From the NCBI GenBank assembly GCA_050955045.1, contig JBPBQV010000030.1:301001-365000 (forward strand): 64,000 nt of DNA. The letters are read 5' to 3'. Under the pieces are notes generated by a model. That model searched no databases, had not been told where the DNA came from, and was given only the letters and a program-made list of their open reading frames with translations. Position 1 is the first letter of the stretch. Each line of letters starts with the position of its first letter. This document shows, piece by piece, positions 1 to 7,821 of the stretch. Source of the DNA: Mucilaginibacter_A sp050955045. Its GTDB lineage: Bacteria; Bacteroidota; Bacteroidia; Sphingobacteriales; Sphingobacteriaceae. A program made the position numbers and the translations under genes.

Positions 1-208
1 CGTGCATCCAGCGCATTGTTTTACCGTTCATTTCTTCGGCCAAAGCGGTGTTCATGGTAAAACCGGTGTTAAACATTTCCGGTAAAATAATCAGTTCCGT
101 ATTTTCCCGAATGCCGGAAGACAGCCGCAAAGCAATATTTTTTAAATTCTGATCGATATTTTCCCAAAATAAATATCCTTGGAAAGTAGTTACTTTTAAA
201 TTTTCCAT
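1..208 (-). CDS. Omega-amidase / nitrilase-superfamily hydrolase, N-terminal part (cut by window edge)
   Basis: The 69 visible residues begin MENLKVTTFQGYLFWE and contain ELIILPEMFNTGF, the first catalytic block of carbon-nitrogen hydrolases, with the catalytic Glu in LPEMF. The fit is closest to the YafV/Nit2 omega-amidase branch, which hydrolyses alpha-ketoglutaramate or alpha-keto-gamma-methylthiobutyramate. The catalytic Lys and Cys lie outside the window. The gene runs off the left edge on the minus strand, just downstream of the aminotransferase (start 39 bases past its stop), so the two are probably one operon. The pairing with a keto-acid-forming aminotransferase supports the omega-amidase reading over other nitrilase families. 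The subgroup is inferred from one motif and the neighbour. Confidence 0.8.
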   Translation of the reverse strand, partial: MENLKVTTFQGYLFWENIDQNLKNIALRLSSGIRENTELIILPEMFNTGFTMNTALAEEMNGKTMRWMH

Positions 209-247
209 AGTAATTAACGGCGAATTGGCTAAAATAAATGCAGCCGG

Positions 248-1393
248 TTATACTTTTAACAATTGTTCAATAGCTTTCTCCAGCGTTTCTTGTTTTTTAG
301 CGAAACAAAAACGCAAAATACCGTTATCCGTTTTTTTACTGTAGAAGGCAGAATTTGGCACGGCGGCTACACCAACTTCGGTAATCAACCGTTTCGCAAA
401 AAATAAATCGTTTTCTTCGGATAAATGGCTGTAGTTTACAGATTGAAAATAAGAACCGGCGCAAGGCAGCAGTTTCAAGCGAGAACTTTCCAGCCCGGCA
501 CGAAAATAATCCCGCTTTTGCTGATAAAAATCTGCCAACCCGAGGTATGCTTCTTTTACCTGCATAAATTCTGCAAGTGCGTATTGCATCGGTGTGTTTA
601 CCGAAAAAACATTGAATTGGTGTATTTTCCTGAATTCTGCCATCATCCAGGAAGGAGACATGCAGTAGCCAACTTTCCAGCCGGTTACATGAAAAAGCTT
701 ACCAAAAGAAGCACAGATTAAACTCCGTTCGGCCAGTTCCGGATAGCGCGCCATACTTCGGTGCGGCTGTCCGTCAAAAATAATATGTTCATAAACCTCA
801 TCACTTAAAATTAAAATATCAGTTTTATGAGTGAGGTTGATCAGTTCGCGAATATCTTCCTCCTGCAAAATTGTACCCGTTGGGTTATGCGGCGAATTCA
901 GGATAATCATCTTAGTGCGCGAAGAAATCAACCGCCGTACCATATTCCAGTTAATGCGGTAATCCGGCGGTTCCAGCTCCATGCGTTTTACCACACCGCC
1001 CATTAGTTGGATGGCGGGCGCATAACAATCATAAGCAGGTTCAAAAATAATGACTTCATCATTTGGATGAACGGTAGCACAAATTGCTGTAAAAATAGCC
1101 TGCGTGCCGCCTGCAGTTATGGTAATTTCATTTTCCGGATGATAAGTGGCACCATATAAATCTTGTGTTTTAACTGCAATAGCTTCCCGCAAAGATAAAA
1201 TTCCGGGCATCGGCGCATATTGATTATGTCCTTGCTGCATGGCTTTGTTTACCAGTTGTACTAACTCTGGTGAACAATCAAAATCAGGAAACCCTTGTGA
1301 TAAATTGATGGCTCCAGCTTGTTGCGCTAAGGCGGACATTACAGAAAAAATAGTTGTACTAGTTTGCGGCAGTTTAGATTGAAAAGCGATCAT
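248..1393 (-). CDS. PLP-dependent aminotransferase, methionine aminotransferase (YbdL) type
   Basis: This 381-aa class I/II fold-type I aminotransferase has the usual family length. Visible signatures are LSQGFPDF near residue 33, NSPHNPTGT near 165 (Asn binding PLP), LSDEVYEH near 197 and SFGKLFHVTGWKVGY near 230, where the Lys of SFGK forms the Schiff base. The arrangement matches YbdL/kynurenine aminotransferase/glutamine transaminase K proteins, which use methionine, glutamine or aromatic amino acids. The start MIAFQSKLPQ gives the normal N-terminus. A TATTTTTG box lies about 50 bases upstream. The downstream omega-amidase would remove the alpha-keto-amide product and pull transamination forward, as in methionine salvage. 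Exact donor specificity cannot be read from the sequence. Confidence 0.9.
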   Translation of the reverse strand: MIAFQSKLPQTSTTIFSVMSALAQQAGAINLSQGFPDFDCSPELVQLVNKAMQQGHNQYAPMPGILSLREAIAVKTQDLYGATYHPENEITITAGGTQAIFTAICATVHPNDEVIIFEPAYDCYAPAIQLMGGVVKRMELEPPDYRINWNMVRRLISSRTKMIILNSPHNPTGTILQEEDIRELINLTHKTDILILSDEVYEHIIFDGQPHRSMARYPELAERSLICASFGKLFHVTGWKVGYCMSPSWMMAEFRKIHQFNVFSVNTPMQYALAEFMQVKEAYLGLADFYQQKRDYFRAGLESSRLKLLPCAGSYFQSVNYSHLSEENDLFFAKRLITEVGVAAVPNSAFYSKKTDNGILRFCFAKKQETLEKAIEQLLKV

Positions 1394-1445
1394 CGGAGGC
1401 TAAAATAAATATTATTTTAGGAATTGAGTTAAAAAGTCATTAGGC

Positions 1446-1453
1446 CAAAAATA
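1446..1453 (-). promoter_or_regulatory. Candidate -7 box of the aminotransferase promoter
   Basis: On the minus strand this reads TATTTTTG, an exact match to the Bacteroidota -7 consensus TAnnTTTG. It would start transcription roughly 45-50 bases before the aminotransferase ATG. No clear TTTG -33 box is seen at the expected distance, so this is a partial match. Confidence 0.35.
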
Positions 1454-1483
1454 AATGAGGGGATAAAAGTTTAAATTTTGTTT

Positions 1484-1719
1484 ATGGAAAACACTAATTC
1501 TTTCACCTAAAAACTAAAAAACAATCAACAGCTTTAAAAGCTGTTGCCAAAGCGTTGAAAGTTAATTTTGAAACAGAAAAAAATCCTTATAACCCTGATT
1601 TTGTGAAGGATATATTATAAGCACGAGAAGATCATAAAAATGAAAAACTCTTTAAAATGCTCTTGAGGATTTATAGAAGTAGCATTAAAACAGACGATAT
1701 AAAAGAAGTAAGAACCTAA
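1484..1719 (+). pseudogene. Decayed DUF2683-like small gene (antitoxin-type)
   Basis: The 357-base gap 1394-1750 holds the remains of a small gene. It opens with ATG at 1484 (MENTNSFT, then a stop). A shifted frame then reads KAVAKALKVNFETEKNPYN and PDFVKDIL to a stop at 1618-1620, and the same frame continues past that stop as AREDHKNEK. This order, ALKALK-type helix, NPYNPxFV and AREDxKNxK, is the pattern of the short DUF2683 proteins common in Bacteroidota, often the first gene of a RelE/ParE-type toxin pair. At least one frameshift near 1495 and one nonsense codon at 1618 break it. No toxin gene follows. The family assignment rests on motif recognition. Confidence 0.55.
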
Positions 1720-1750
1720 ATGCAATAGCTTTAAATTCTTACTTCAACCA

Positions 1751-4700
1751 TCAAACCCTATAATAAAACCCAATAAGTTTCCGCAGTTGCTTTTGCAACA
1801 ATAGCGTAACTTCTCCCGGCTGCATTCGCCAGCTCCAATTTTTTTCGGTGGAAGCGGGCGTGTTCATTCTTGCTTTTTCATCAAAACCTAAAACGTCCTG
1901 CATCGGGATAATTACTGTTTTAGCTACCGAAGCATAAGCCAGTTTTATCAAAATCCAGTGCACATTTCCTTCTGTAACTTTGGTGCCCACATATTGCTTT
2001 AATTTTTTAATGCTTTGTTTATCAGCATCTTTTGTGAACCAGCCGGTAATGGTGTTGTTATCGTGCGTGCCGGTGTAAGCAAAGCTATTCTGCGGATAAT
2101 TATGCGGAATATGGATTGAGCCGGGCATATCATCGCCAAAAGCAAACTGCAAAACTTTCATGCCGGGCAATTTAAATTCATCGCGAAGATGGTAAACTGC
2201 ATCTGTAATTTCGCCCAGATCTTCAGCCACAAAAGGCAGTTTCACAAATTCTTTTTCCAGGATTTTGAAGAAATCGCTTCCCGGCCCGGTTTTCCATTCG
2301 CCGTTGATCGCTGTTTTTTCTGCTGCCGGAACTTCCCAGTAATCTGCAAAAGCACGGAAATGATCCAGCCGCAACATATCAAAAAGCTCCATATTTTTGC
2401 GGATGCGTTGCACCCACCAGGCGTAATTACTTGCTTTTAAAGCATCCCAACAGAAAACCGGCATTCCCCAAAGCTGCCCATCGGCATTAAAATAATCTGG
2501 CGGCACACCGGCCACACCAATCATATTGCTGTTTTTATCGAGTGAAAATAGTTCCGGCTGCGACCAAACATCCACCGAATCGTAACTAATGTAAAAAGGT
2601 AAATCGCCCAAAAGTTGGATGCTTCTTTTATGGCAAAAATTTTTTAAAGCTTTCCATTGCCTGAAAAATATAAATTGCAGCCATTTTTCTTTTTGTAGCA
2701 GGTTTTGGTTTTCTACGGAGAATTGTGCCAGCGTTTTTGCATCACGTTTTTTAAATTCCTCCGGCCAGCTAAACCAAGCTTTATTTTGGTAATGCTGTTT
2801 CAGCACGGTGTAAAGTGTAAAATCATTCAGCCAAAAATCTTGTTCTTCTGCAAAAACATCAAAATCCTTTTGCAATTCATCAAATTCACCAACACAAAAA
2901 TTTTCATAAGCCTGTTCAAAAAGTACATCTTTTACTTGTCTGGCTTCTTCAAAATTTACTTTGTTTGTTTGGAGCAGATGTAATTTTTTCAGTTCTTTTT
3001 TCTTTAGCAAACCATCTTTCGCCAGCAATTCCGGACTGATCAGCAGCGTATTGCCCGCAATACTGGAAACCGAACTGTAAGGCGAATAACTTTGCTCCGG
3101 TCCGGTTGGATTGAGCGGCAGCAACTGCCAGAACTGCTGTTTGCTTTTGTACAGAAACTTGGCAAACGCTTTTGCTTCCGGCCCTAAATCGCCAATGCCA
3201 AACGCAGAAGGTAGCGAAGTTAGGTGCATCAAAATTCCGGCGTTCCGATTAGATTGTTTTTGCTCCATTTTGAGAAAAGCGTGAGGTTGAGAACCAAACA
3301 ATTCGCTTATTTCAATTGCTTCGTTTTGAGCCGAACCGTTAGCATTATCCAGCAAGTTATTCCATTCTGCCGGTGCTTCTTTTGGCAATATAATTCTGGT
3401 ATGTTTCCAGTTAATTTGTTTGATATCAACGTTTTGTTCTTCGCAAATTTTAGCCAATCCTAAAGGTACAATCGTTATATACCAAATTTGATGAAGGTTT
3501 CGGGCGAAAGCAAAAATGTTTTCTTTATACTTTCCTTTAACAGTTAGTGGAGTATATTTTCCTTTTAAAAACACTTCCGGAGCAGCTTTTCTTTCCTTAA
3601 AAAGCTTATGGATCAGGTTTAGTTTGATGTCTGCATTATAACGCTTTTCCCATAATTGCTCTGGATTTAGAGCTTCTTTTCCTGTGATTTTTTCGAGAGA
3701 TTTTAAGCGTTTTTCATAATCAACCGGGCGGCGGTTATCCGGATCAACCATACTAAGATCCCAGTTTTCGCAACCCTGGTACACATCTGGTACGCCCGGA
3801 CAGGTAAATTTAAGCAGCACTTGCGACAATGAATTAACGATGCCAAAATCAACAACTTTTTGATGAAAGGTTTTAAAATCCTGCCAAAAATCCGATTCTT
3901 GATCTAAAATTCCATCGATAAAAACAGCAGTTGCCGTTTCATATTTTTCGTTTTCTGTTCCCCAACCCGAGTTTTGCTTGCCTTCGCGCAACGCTTTCAC
4001 TATATACTCCTGCAAACGGTTAGGGTAATTAGCCTCGTCTTCGCCCGGCATTGGATAAGTTCCAATCAGTGTTTCGTAAATAAAATACTCATCATTAGCA
4101 TCTGGTAAATTGTTGGTTTTAAGTGGATTATTTAATTGCTGCCAATTTTTTACAATTGCAAACCATTCTTCCGCCAAATCCGAAAGTGCATTCAATCTTG
4201 CCCGCGCACCTTCGCCGCGTTTGGTATCGTGCGTAGACGTTGCGTTGATGGAAAGCGGCCATTTTTCCTGTTTTTCCTGCATTTGCCGGTGGAAATCCGC
4301 TACAGAAATTCCAAAAGCATCCGGTGCATCGCCAACTTCGCTGTGTCCGATAAAACGATTATATGTGTACATCAGCGTATCTTCTACGCCTTTTGCCATT
4401 AGCGGACCGGTAAATTGCATCAAGCGCTGGTAAAAAAGCAAACCGCGCGTGTTGAAATCGTTTTTGTTTTTGGGCGAAGGATGCAGCAGCACTTTTTCCA
4501 GTACATCAATTGCCAGCTCCAGTTCCGGCTGGTATTTACGGATGCTTTTTAATACTTCTTTTATCAACTTAAAATTGGCATCATCCAGCGGAAATTCATT
4601 GCCATAAAAGCGATAAACCGGACAATCAATCAACAAAGCCGCAATTGCATTTTTCAGTTCATTTGTCTTTAGTTTTTTGAGTGATTTTGGATCGGCCAAA

Positions 4701-5971
4701 TTCAATTCTAAAAAATAATGATACAAATTATCCAGTTCGCCGCCCATGTATTCGTCCAAAATCAACGTCTTTTTTTCACGAATCTGTTCCTGCACCGGTT
4801 TTTGCTCGCCAGCCAATTGCTGATAAAACTGGTTGAAATCTTTTTTCACATTTTTATCCGTGAAAAGATTATTTACCAAAGCCAGAAAATCGTAACCGGA
4901 AGTACCTTCAATCGGCCAGTTTTGTGGTAGCGTTTCACCTGCTTCCAGAATTTTTTCTACCACGATATACGCTTCTTCGCCAACCATTTCCCGCAGCTGT
5001 TTCAGATATAAGGTTGGGTTGTACAAACCATCAATATGATCAATTCGCAATCCCTGGAAAACACCTTCTTTTACCAGTTCTTTTATTTTAAGATGATAAG
5101 TTTCAAAAACTTCCGGATTTTGTATGTTTAAGCAAATCAGTGTGTTAACCGTAAAAAAACGGCGAAAGTTGATCTTGCTGCTGGTTTCTTTGTAAGAACA
5201 TAAACGATAATGTTGTTCTTCGGCTAAACTCAAAAGTAACTCCGGGTTTTGGTTGATTTTTTGCAGATTGGCTTCAATTAAAACCTTTGCTTGAGCTTCT
5301 TTCAGGATAGAAGCCAGCTGTAATCTGATCTCGTTCCAGCGTAAAGCATACGATTTTGGTTCGTCCAGCATTTCCAGATCTTCCAATTGATTAACCAGTT
5401 GCCGGATCGTTTCTTCCGAATTTTCGTGTGGTAAAAGAAGCACCGAAGCGTAGGAGCGAGGCGTTAAAGGATAATTGGCATCAAAATAATTCAATACTAA
5501 GCGATCATCTTTAAAAGCTATTTTTAATTCGCCTTTTTTGATGGTTTCTTCTAGCGAATCGTCTAAAAATGGAACCATCAAACGGCCGCTAAAAAAATCA
5601 CTGCTAAAAGAAGTATCAAAAAAAGCTGCATAAACAGAGCGTAAACCCTTTTCTAAAACATCATTTAACCACGGATTTTTTGGATCGAAAGCCAGATGAT
5701 TTGGCACAATATCTTGCAGCCATTGCATTCCGGCTTCATTTAGTTTTTTGCTGAGGTGCTTTAATTGCTCTTCCGTACCAATTTCTGGATCGATTTGATG
5801 CGGATTCAAACCATCGTAACCGTGCGTACTTCCCGGTGTAGATTCAAAAATCGGCGAAGCGTAAATGGTGGAAACGCCCAACTTTTGCAGGTACGGAATA
5901 ACCTTTTCAAACGCTTCAAAATTAAAATCTTTATGAAACTGTAACCGGTAAGTTGATACAGGATTGCTCAT
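1751..5971 (-). CDS. treY-malQ: Fusion of maltooligosyltrehalose synthase (TreY) and 4-alpha-glucanotransferase (MalQ)
   Basis: This 1406-aa protein joins two complete enzymes. Residues 1 to about 900 are TreY (GH13), which turns the reducing end of maltodextrin into a trehalose unit: STYRLQFHKDFNF at the start, GLRIDHIDGL near 310 (nucleophile Asp), VVEKILEAGE near 335 (acid Glu) and STHDTKRGEGARARL near 580. From about 910 to the end is MalQ (GH77): HLTSLPSAFGIGDLGP, LGDLPFYISYDSVDVW, MLRLDHFRAF near 1200, AEDLGEI near 1250 and YTGTHDNNT near 1305. No stop or frame break occurs at the junction. The start MSNPVSTYRLQ overlaps the TreZ stop as ATGA at 5968-5971; a longer frame starting at 6064 only reads back into treZ. 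The fusion is directly visible; substrate channelling between the halves is inference. Confidence 0.95.
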   Translation of the reverse strand: MSNPVSTYRLQFHKDFNFEAFEKVIPYLQKLGVSTIYASPIFESTPGSTHGYDGLNPHQIDPEIGTEEQLKHLSKKLNEAGMQWLQDIVPNHLAFDPKNPWLNDVLEKGLRSVYAAFFDTSFSSDFFSGRLMVPFLDDSLEETIKKGELKIAFKDDRLVLNYFDANYPLTPRSYASVLLLPHENSEETIRQLVNQLEDLEMLDEPKSYALRWNEIRLQLASILKEAQAKVLIEANLQKINQNPELLLSLAEEQHYRLCSYKETSSKINFRRFFTVNTLICLNIQNPEVFETYHLKIKELVKEGVFQGLRIDHIDGLYNPTLYLKQLREMVGEEAYIVVEKILEAGETLPQNWPIEGTSGYDFLALVNNLFTDKNVKKDFNQFYQQLAGEQKPVQEQIREKKTLILDEYMGGELDNLYHYFLELNLADPKSLKKLKTNELKNAIAALLIDCPVYRFYGNEFPLDDANFKLIKEVLKSIRKYQPELELAIDVLEKVLLHPSPKNKNDFNTRGLLFYQRLMQFTGPLMAKGVEDTLMYTYNRFIGHSEVGDAPDAFGISVADFHRQMQEKQEKWPLSINATSTHDTKRGEGARARLNALSDLAEEWFAIVKNWQQLNNPLKTNNLPDANDEYFIYETLIGTYPMPGEDEANYPNRLQEYIVKALREGKQNSGWGTENEKYETATAVFIDGILDQESDFWQDFKTFHQKVVDFGIVNSLSQVLLKFTCPGVPDVYQGCENWDLSMVDPDNRRPVDYEKRLKSLEKITGKEALNPEQLWEKRYNADIKLNLIHKLFKERKAAPEVFLKGKYTPLTVKGKYKENIFAFARNLHQIWYITIVPLGLAKICEEQNVDIKQINWKHTRIILPKEAPAEWNNLLDNANGSAQNEAIEISELFGSQPHAFLKMEQKQSNRNAGILMHLTSLPSAFGIGDLGPEAKAFAKFLYKSKQQFWQLLPLNPTGPEQSYSPYSSVSSIAGNTLLISPELLAKDGLLKKKELKKLHLLQTNKVNFEEARQVKDVLFEQAYENFCVGEFDELQKDFDVFAEEQDFWLNDFTLYTVLKQHYQNKAWFSWPEEFKKRDAKTLAQFSVENQNLLQKEKWLQFIFFRQWKALKNFCHKRSIQLLGDLPFYISYDSVDVWSQPELFSLDKNSNMIGVAGVPPDYFNADGQLWGMPVFCWDALKASNYAWWVQRIRKNMELFDMLRLDHFRAFADYWEVPAAEKTAINGEWKTGPGSDFFKILEKEFVKLPFVAEDLGEITDAVYHLRDEFKLPGMKVLQFAFGDDMPGSIHIPHNYPQNSFAYTGTHDNNTITGWFTKDADKQSIKKLKQYVGTKVTEGNVHWILIKLAYASVAKTVIIPMQDVLGFDEKARMNTPASTEKNWSWRMQPGEVTLLLQKQLRKLIGFYYRV

Positions 5972-7812
5972 GCTTGGTTGCTGTAAATGATGATGGATTG
6001 CGGTTGAATGGTAACCGGGTTGGAAGCGTTTGCCGTTTCCGGAGCGTCTGAATTTCCGTTCCATTTGGTATCCGCAGAAGCTAATTTTTTATGCCAAATC
6101 TCGTGATTATGAGGTAATCGCATTTGCTGTGGATTGGAAGAAAAGTTGAGTAAACAAAGCACCTGATTGTCCTGGTGCCAGCGGTGCAGCATTAAAGTTT
6201 GCGATTTTATATCAGAAGAAACTTCCAGATGTTGCCGGTTCAAATGTTGCAAAGCCGGAAGTTTTTTGCGCAAAGCGATCAGCTCTTTGTAAAACTGAAA
6301 CATCGTTTGATGCGGTTCCTGTTCCAATAATTCCCAAGCCAATTTTGAGTGCATAAAAGAAGCATCGTCCATCGGGTCAGGAGCTTCACCTTCAGCATGA
6401 AAAGCGGCAAATTCTTTCTTTCGGCCTTTGCGCACGGCTTCGGCCAGTTCTGGGTCGGTATGGCTCACGAAGTATAAAAACGGGTTGGTTTCGCCGTATT
6501 CTTCGCCCATAAAAAGCATCGGCAAAAATGGCGAAACCAGCACGGCTCCGGCCATCAATTTCTGCATTTCAAAGCTGAAAAGCTGGCTGCTGCGTTCGCC
6601 CAGCATTCTATTTCCAACCTGATCATGGTTTTGCGAGAAAACTACAAACTGTTCGCCGGCATTTTGTTCTGCTTTGCTGCCAAAAGTTTTTTTTCTGTAC
6701 GGAGAATACAAGCCATCGTAAACGTAAGCATCGCGGTACGCTTTTTCTAAGTGGATAATTCCTTCGAAATCACTGTAATAACTACTTTTTTCGCCGCCAG
6801 CTGTAACGCGTAATGCATGATGAAATTCGTCTATCCATTGCGCATCCATTCCAAAACCGTCTTTTTCCAGCGGATTGATAAAACGCGGATCGTTTAAATC
6901 CAGTTCTGCAATTAAATAATGTTTGCGGCCGGTTTCTGCGGAAAGCTGGTTGATGTATTGCCTGATTTCGCGCATAATATGCTTCGGACTAAAATCTTTG
7001 ATAGCATGAACGGCATCTATCCGAAGCGCATCAATATGAAAATCCCGGAACCACATTAGCACATTTTCGATGTAAAACTGACGGACTGCATCGCAATACT
7101 CGTCATCAAAATTAACCGCACTGCCCCAGGGTGTGTGGTATTTTTTGGTGAAATAAGAGCCAAACTCAGCAAAATAATTGCCTTCCGGTCCGAAGTGATT
7201 GTAAACTACATCCAGCACCACGGCGATGCTCTTTTTATGACATAAATTTACGAGTTGCTGCAACGCTTTTGCACCGCCGTAAGAGTTTTGAACAGTAAAT
7301 GGGAAAACGCCATCGTAACCCCAATTTCTCTCGCCGGGAAATTGCGCTACTGGCATAATTTCTATTGCTGTTATGCCAAGTTCTTTCAGGTAATCCAGCT
7401 TACTTTCCAAAGCAGCAAAAGTTCCTTCGGAGGTGAAAGTACCGACGTGGAGTTCATAAAAAATATAATCTGCTAACGGAAGATTTTCCCACTGCTGATC
7501 TGTCCAGTCAAACTGAAGATCAACTGTTTGCGACGGTCCATGAACGCTTTCCGGCTGCGAAAGTGATGCCGGATCGGGCAGTTCTTTTTCTCCGTTTAAA
7601 ATCAATCGATATAAATCTCCGAGTTTTAAAGCACTGGTTTCTAACTGCCAGTAGCCGTATAATGCTTCTTTTAAAGGATATTTTTCGTTAGTATCTGTTA
7701 GAAGTAATTCTACTGATTTGGCCAATGGTGCCCAAAGAATTATTTCTGCTTGTTGGTTAGCGTTAAAATTTACACCAATGGTTCGTTTTTTGGGGTTGAT
7801 TTGAACTAACAT
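5968..7812 (-). CDS. treZ: Malto-oligosyltrehalose trehalohydrolase
   Basis: This 614-aa GH13 enzyme releases free trehalose from maltooligosyl-trehalose made by TreY. An N-terminal beta-sandwich (FNANQQAEIILWAPLAKSV) is followed by the barrel motifs VVYNHFGPEGN near 200, LRIDAVHAI near 264 (nucleophile Asp), LIAELDLNDPRF near 302 (acid Glu) and FSQNHDQVGNR near 395. The AELDLNDPR block separates TreZ from branching enzyme. The stop overlaps the start of treY-malQ by four bases (ATGA), so translation is probably coupled. It starts 9 bases after the glgX stop. No signal peptide is present, so it is cytoplasmic. Confidence 0.95.
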   Translation of the reverse strand: MLVQINPKKRTIGVNFNANQQAEIILWAPLAKSVELLLTDTNEKYPLKEALYGYWQLETSALKLGDLYRLILNGEKELPDPASLSQPESVHGPSQTVDLQFDWTDQQWENLPLADYIFYELHVGTFTSEGTFAALESKLDYLKELGITAIEIMPVAQFPGERNWGYDGVFPFTVQNSYGGAKALQQLVNLCHKKSIAVVLDVVYNHFGPEGNYFAEFGSYFTKKYHTPWGSAVNFDDEYCDAVRQFYIENVLMWFRDFHIDALRIDAVHAIKDFSPKHIMREIRQYINQLSAETGRKHYLIAELDLNDPRFINPLEKDGFGMDAQWIDEFHHALRVTAGGEKSSYYSDFEGIIHLEKAYRDAYVYDGLYSPYRKKTFGSKAEQNAGEQFVVFSQNHDQVGNRMLGERSSQLFSFEMQKLMAGAVLVSPFLPMLFMGEEYGETNPFLYFVSHTDPELAEAVRKGRKKEFAAFHAEGEAPDPMDDASFMHSKLAWELLEQEPHQTMFQFYKELIALRKKLPALQHLNRQHLEVSSDIKSQTLMLHRWHQDNQVLCLLNFSSNPQQMRLPHNHEIWHKKLASADTKWNGNSDAPETANASNPVTIQPQSIIIYSNQA

Positions 7813-7821
7813 AAATCAGTT

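Noticed and set aside
5972..6064. Upstream extension of treY-malQ by 31 residues (MERKFRRSGNGKRF...).
   Set aside because: It lies wholly inside treZ, while the ATGA overlap at 5968 gives a start matching the family N-terminus.
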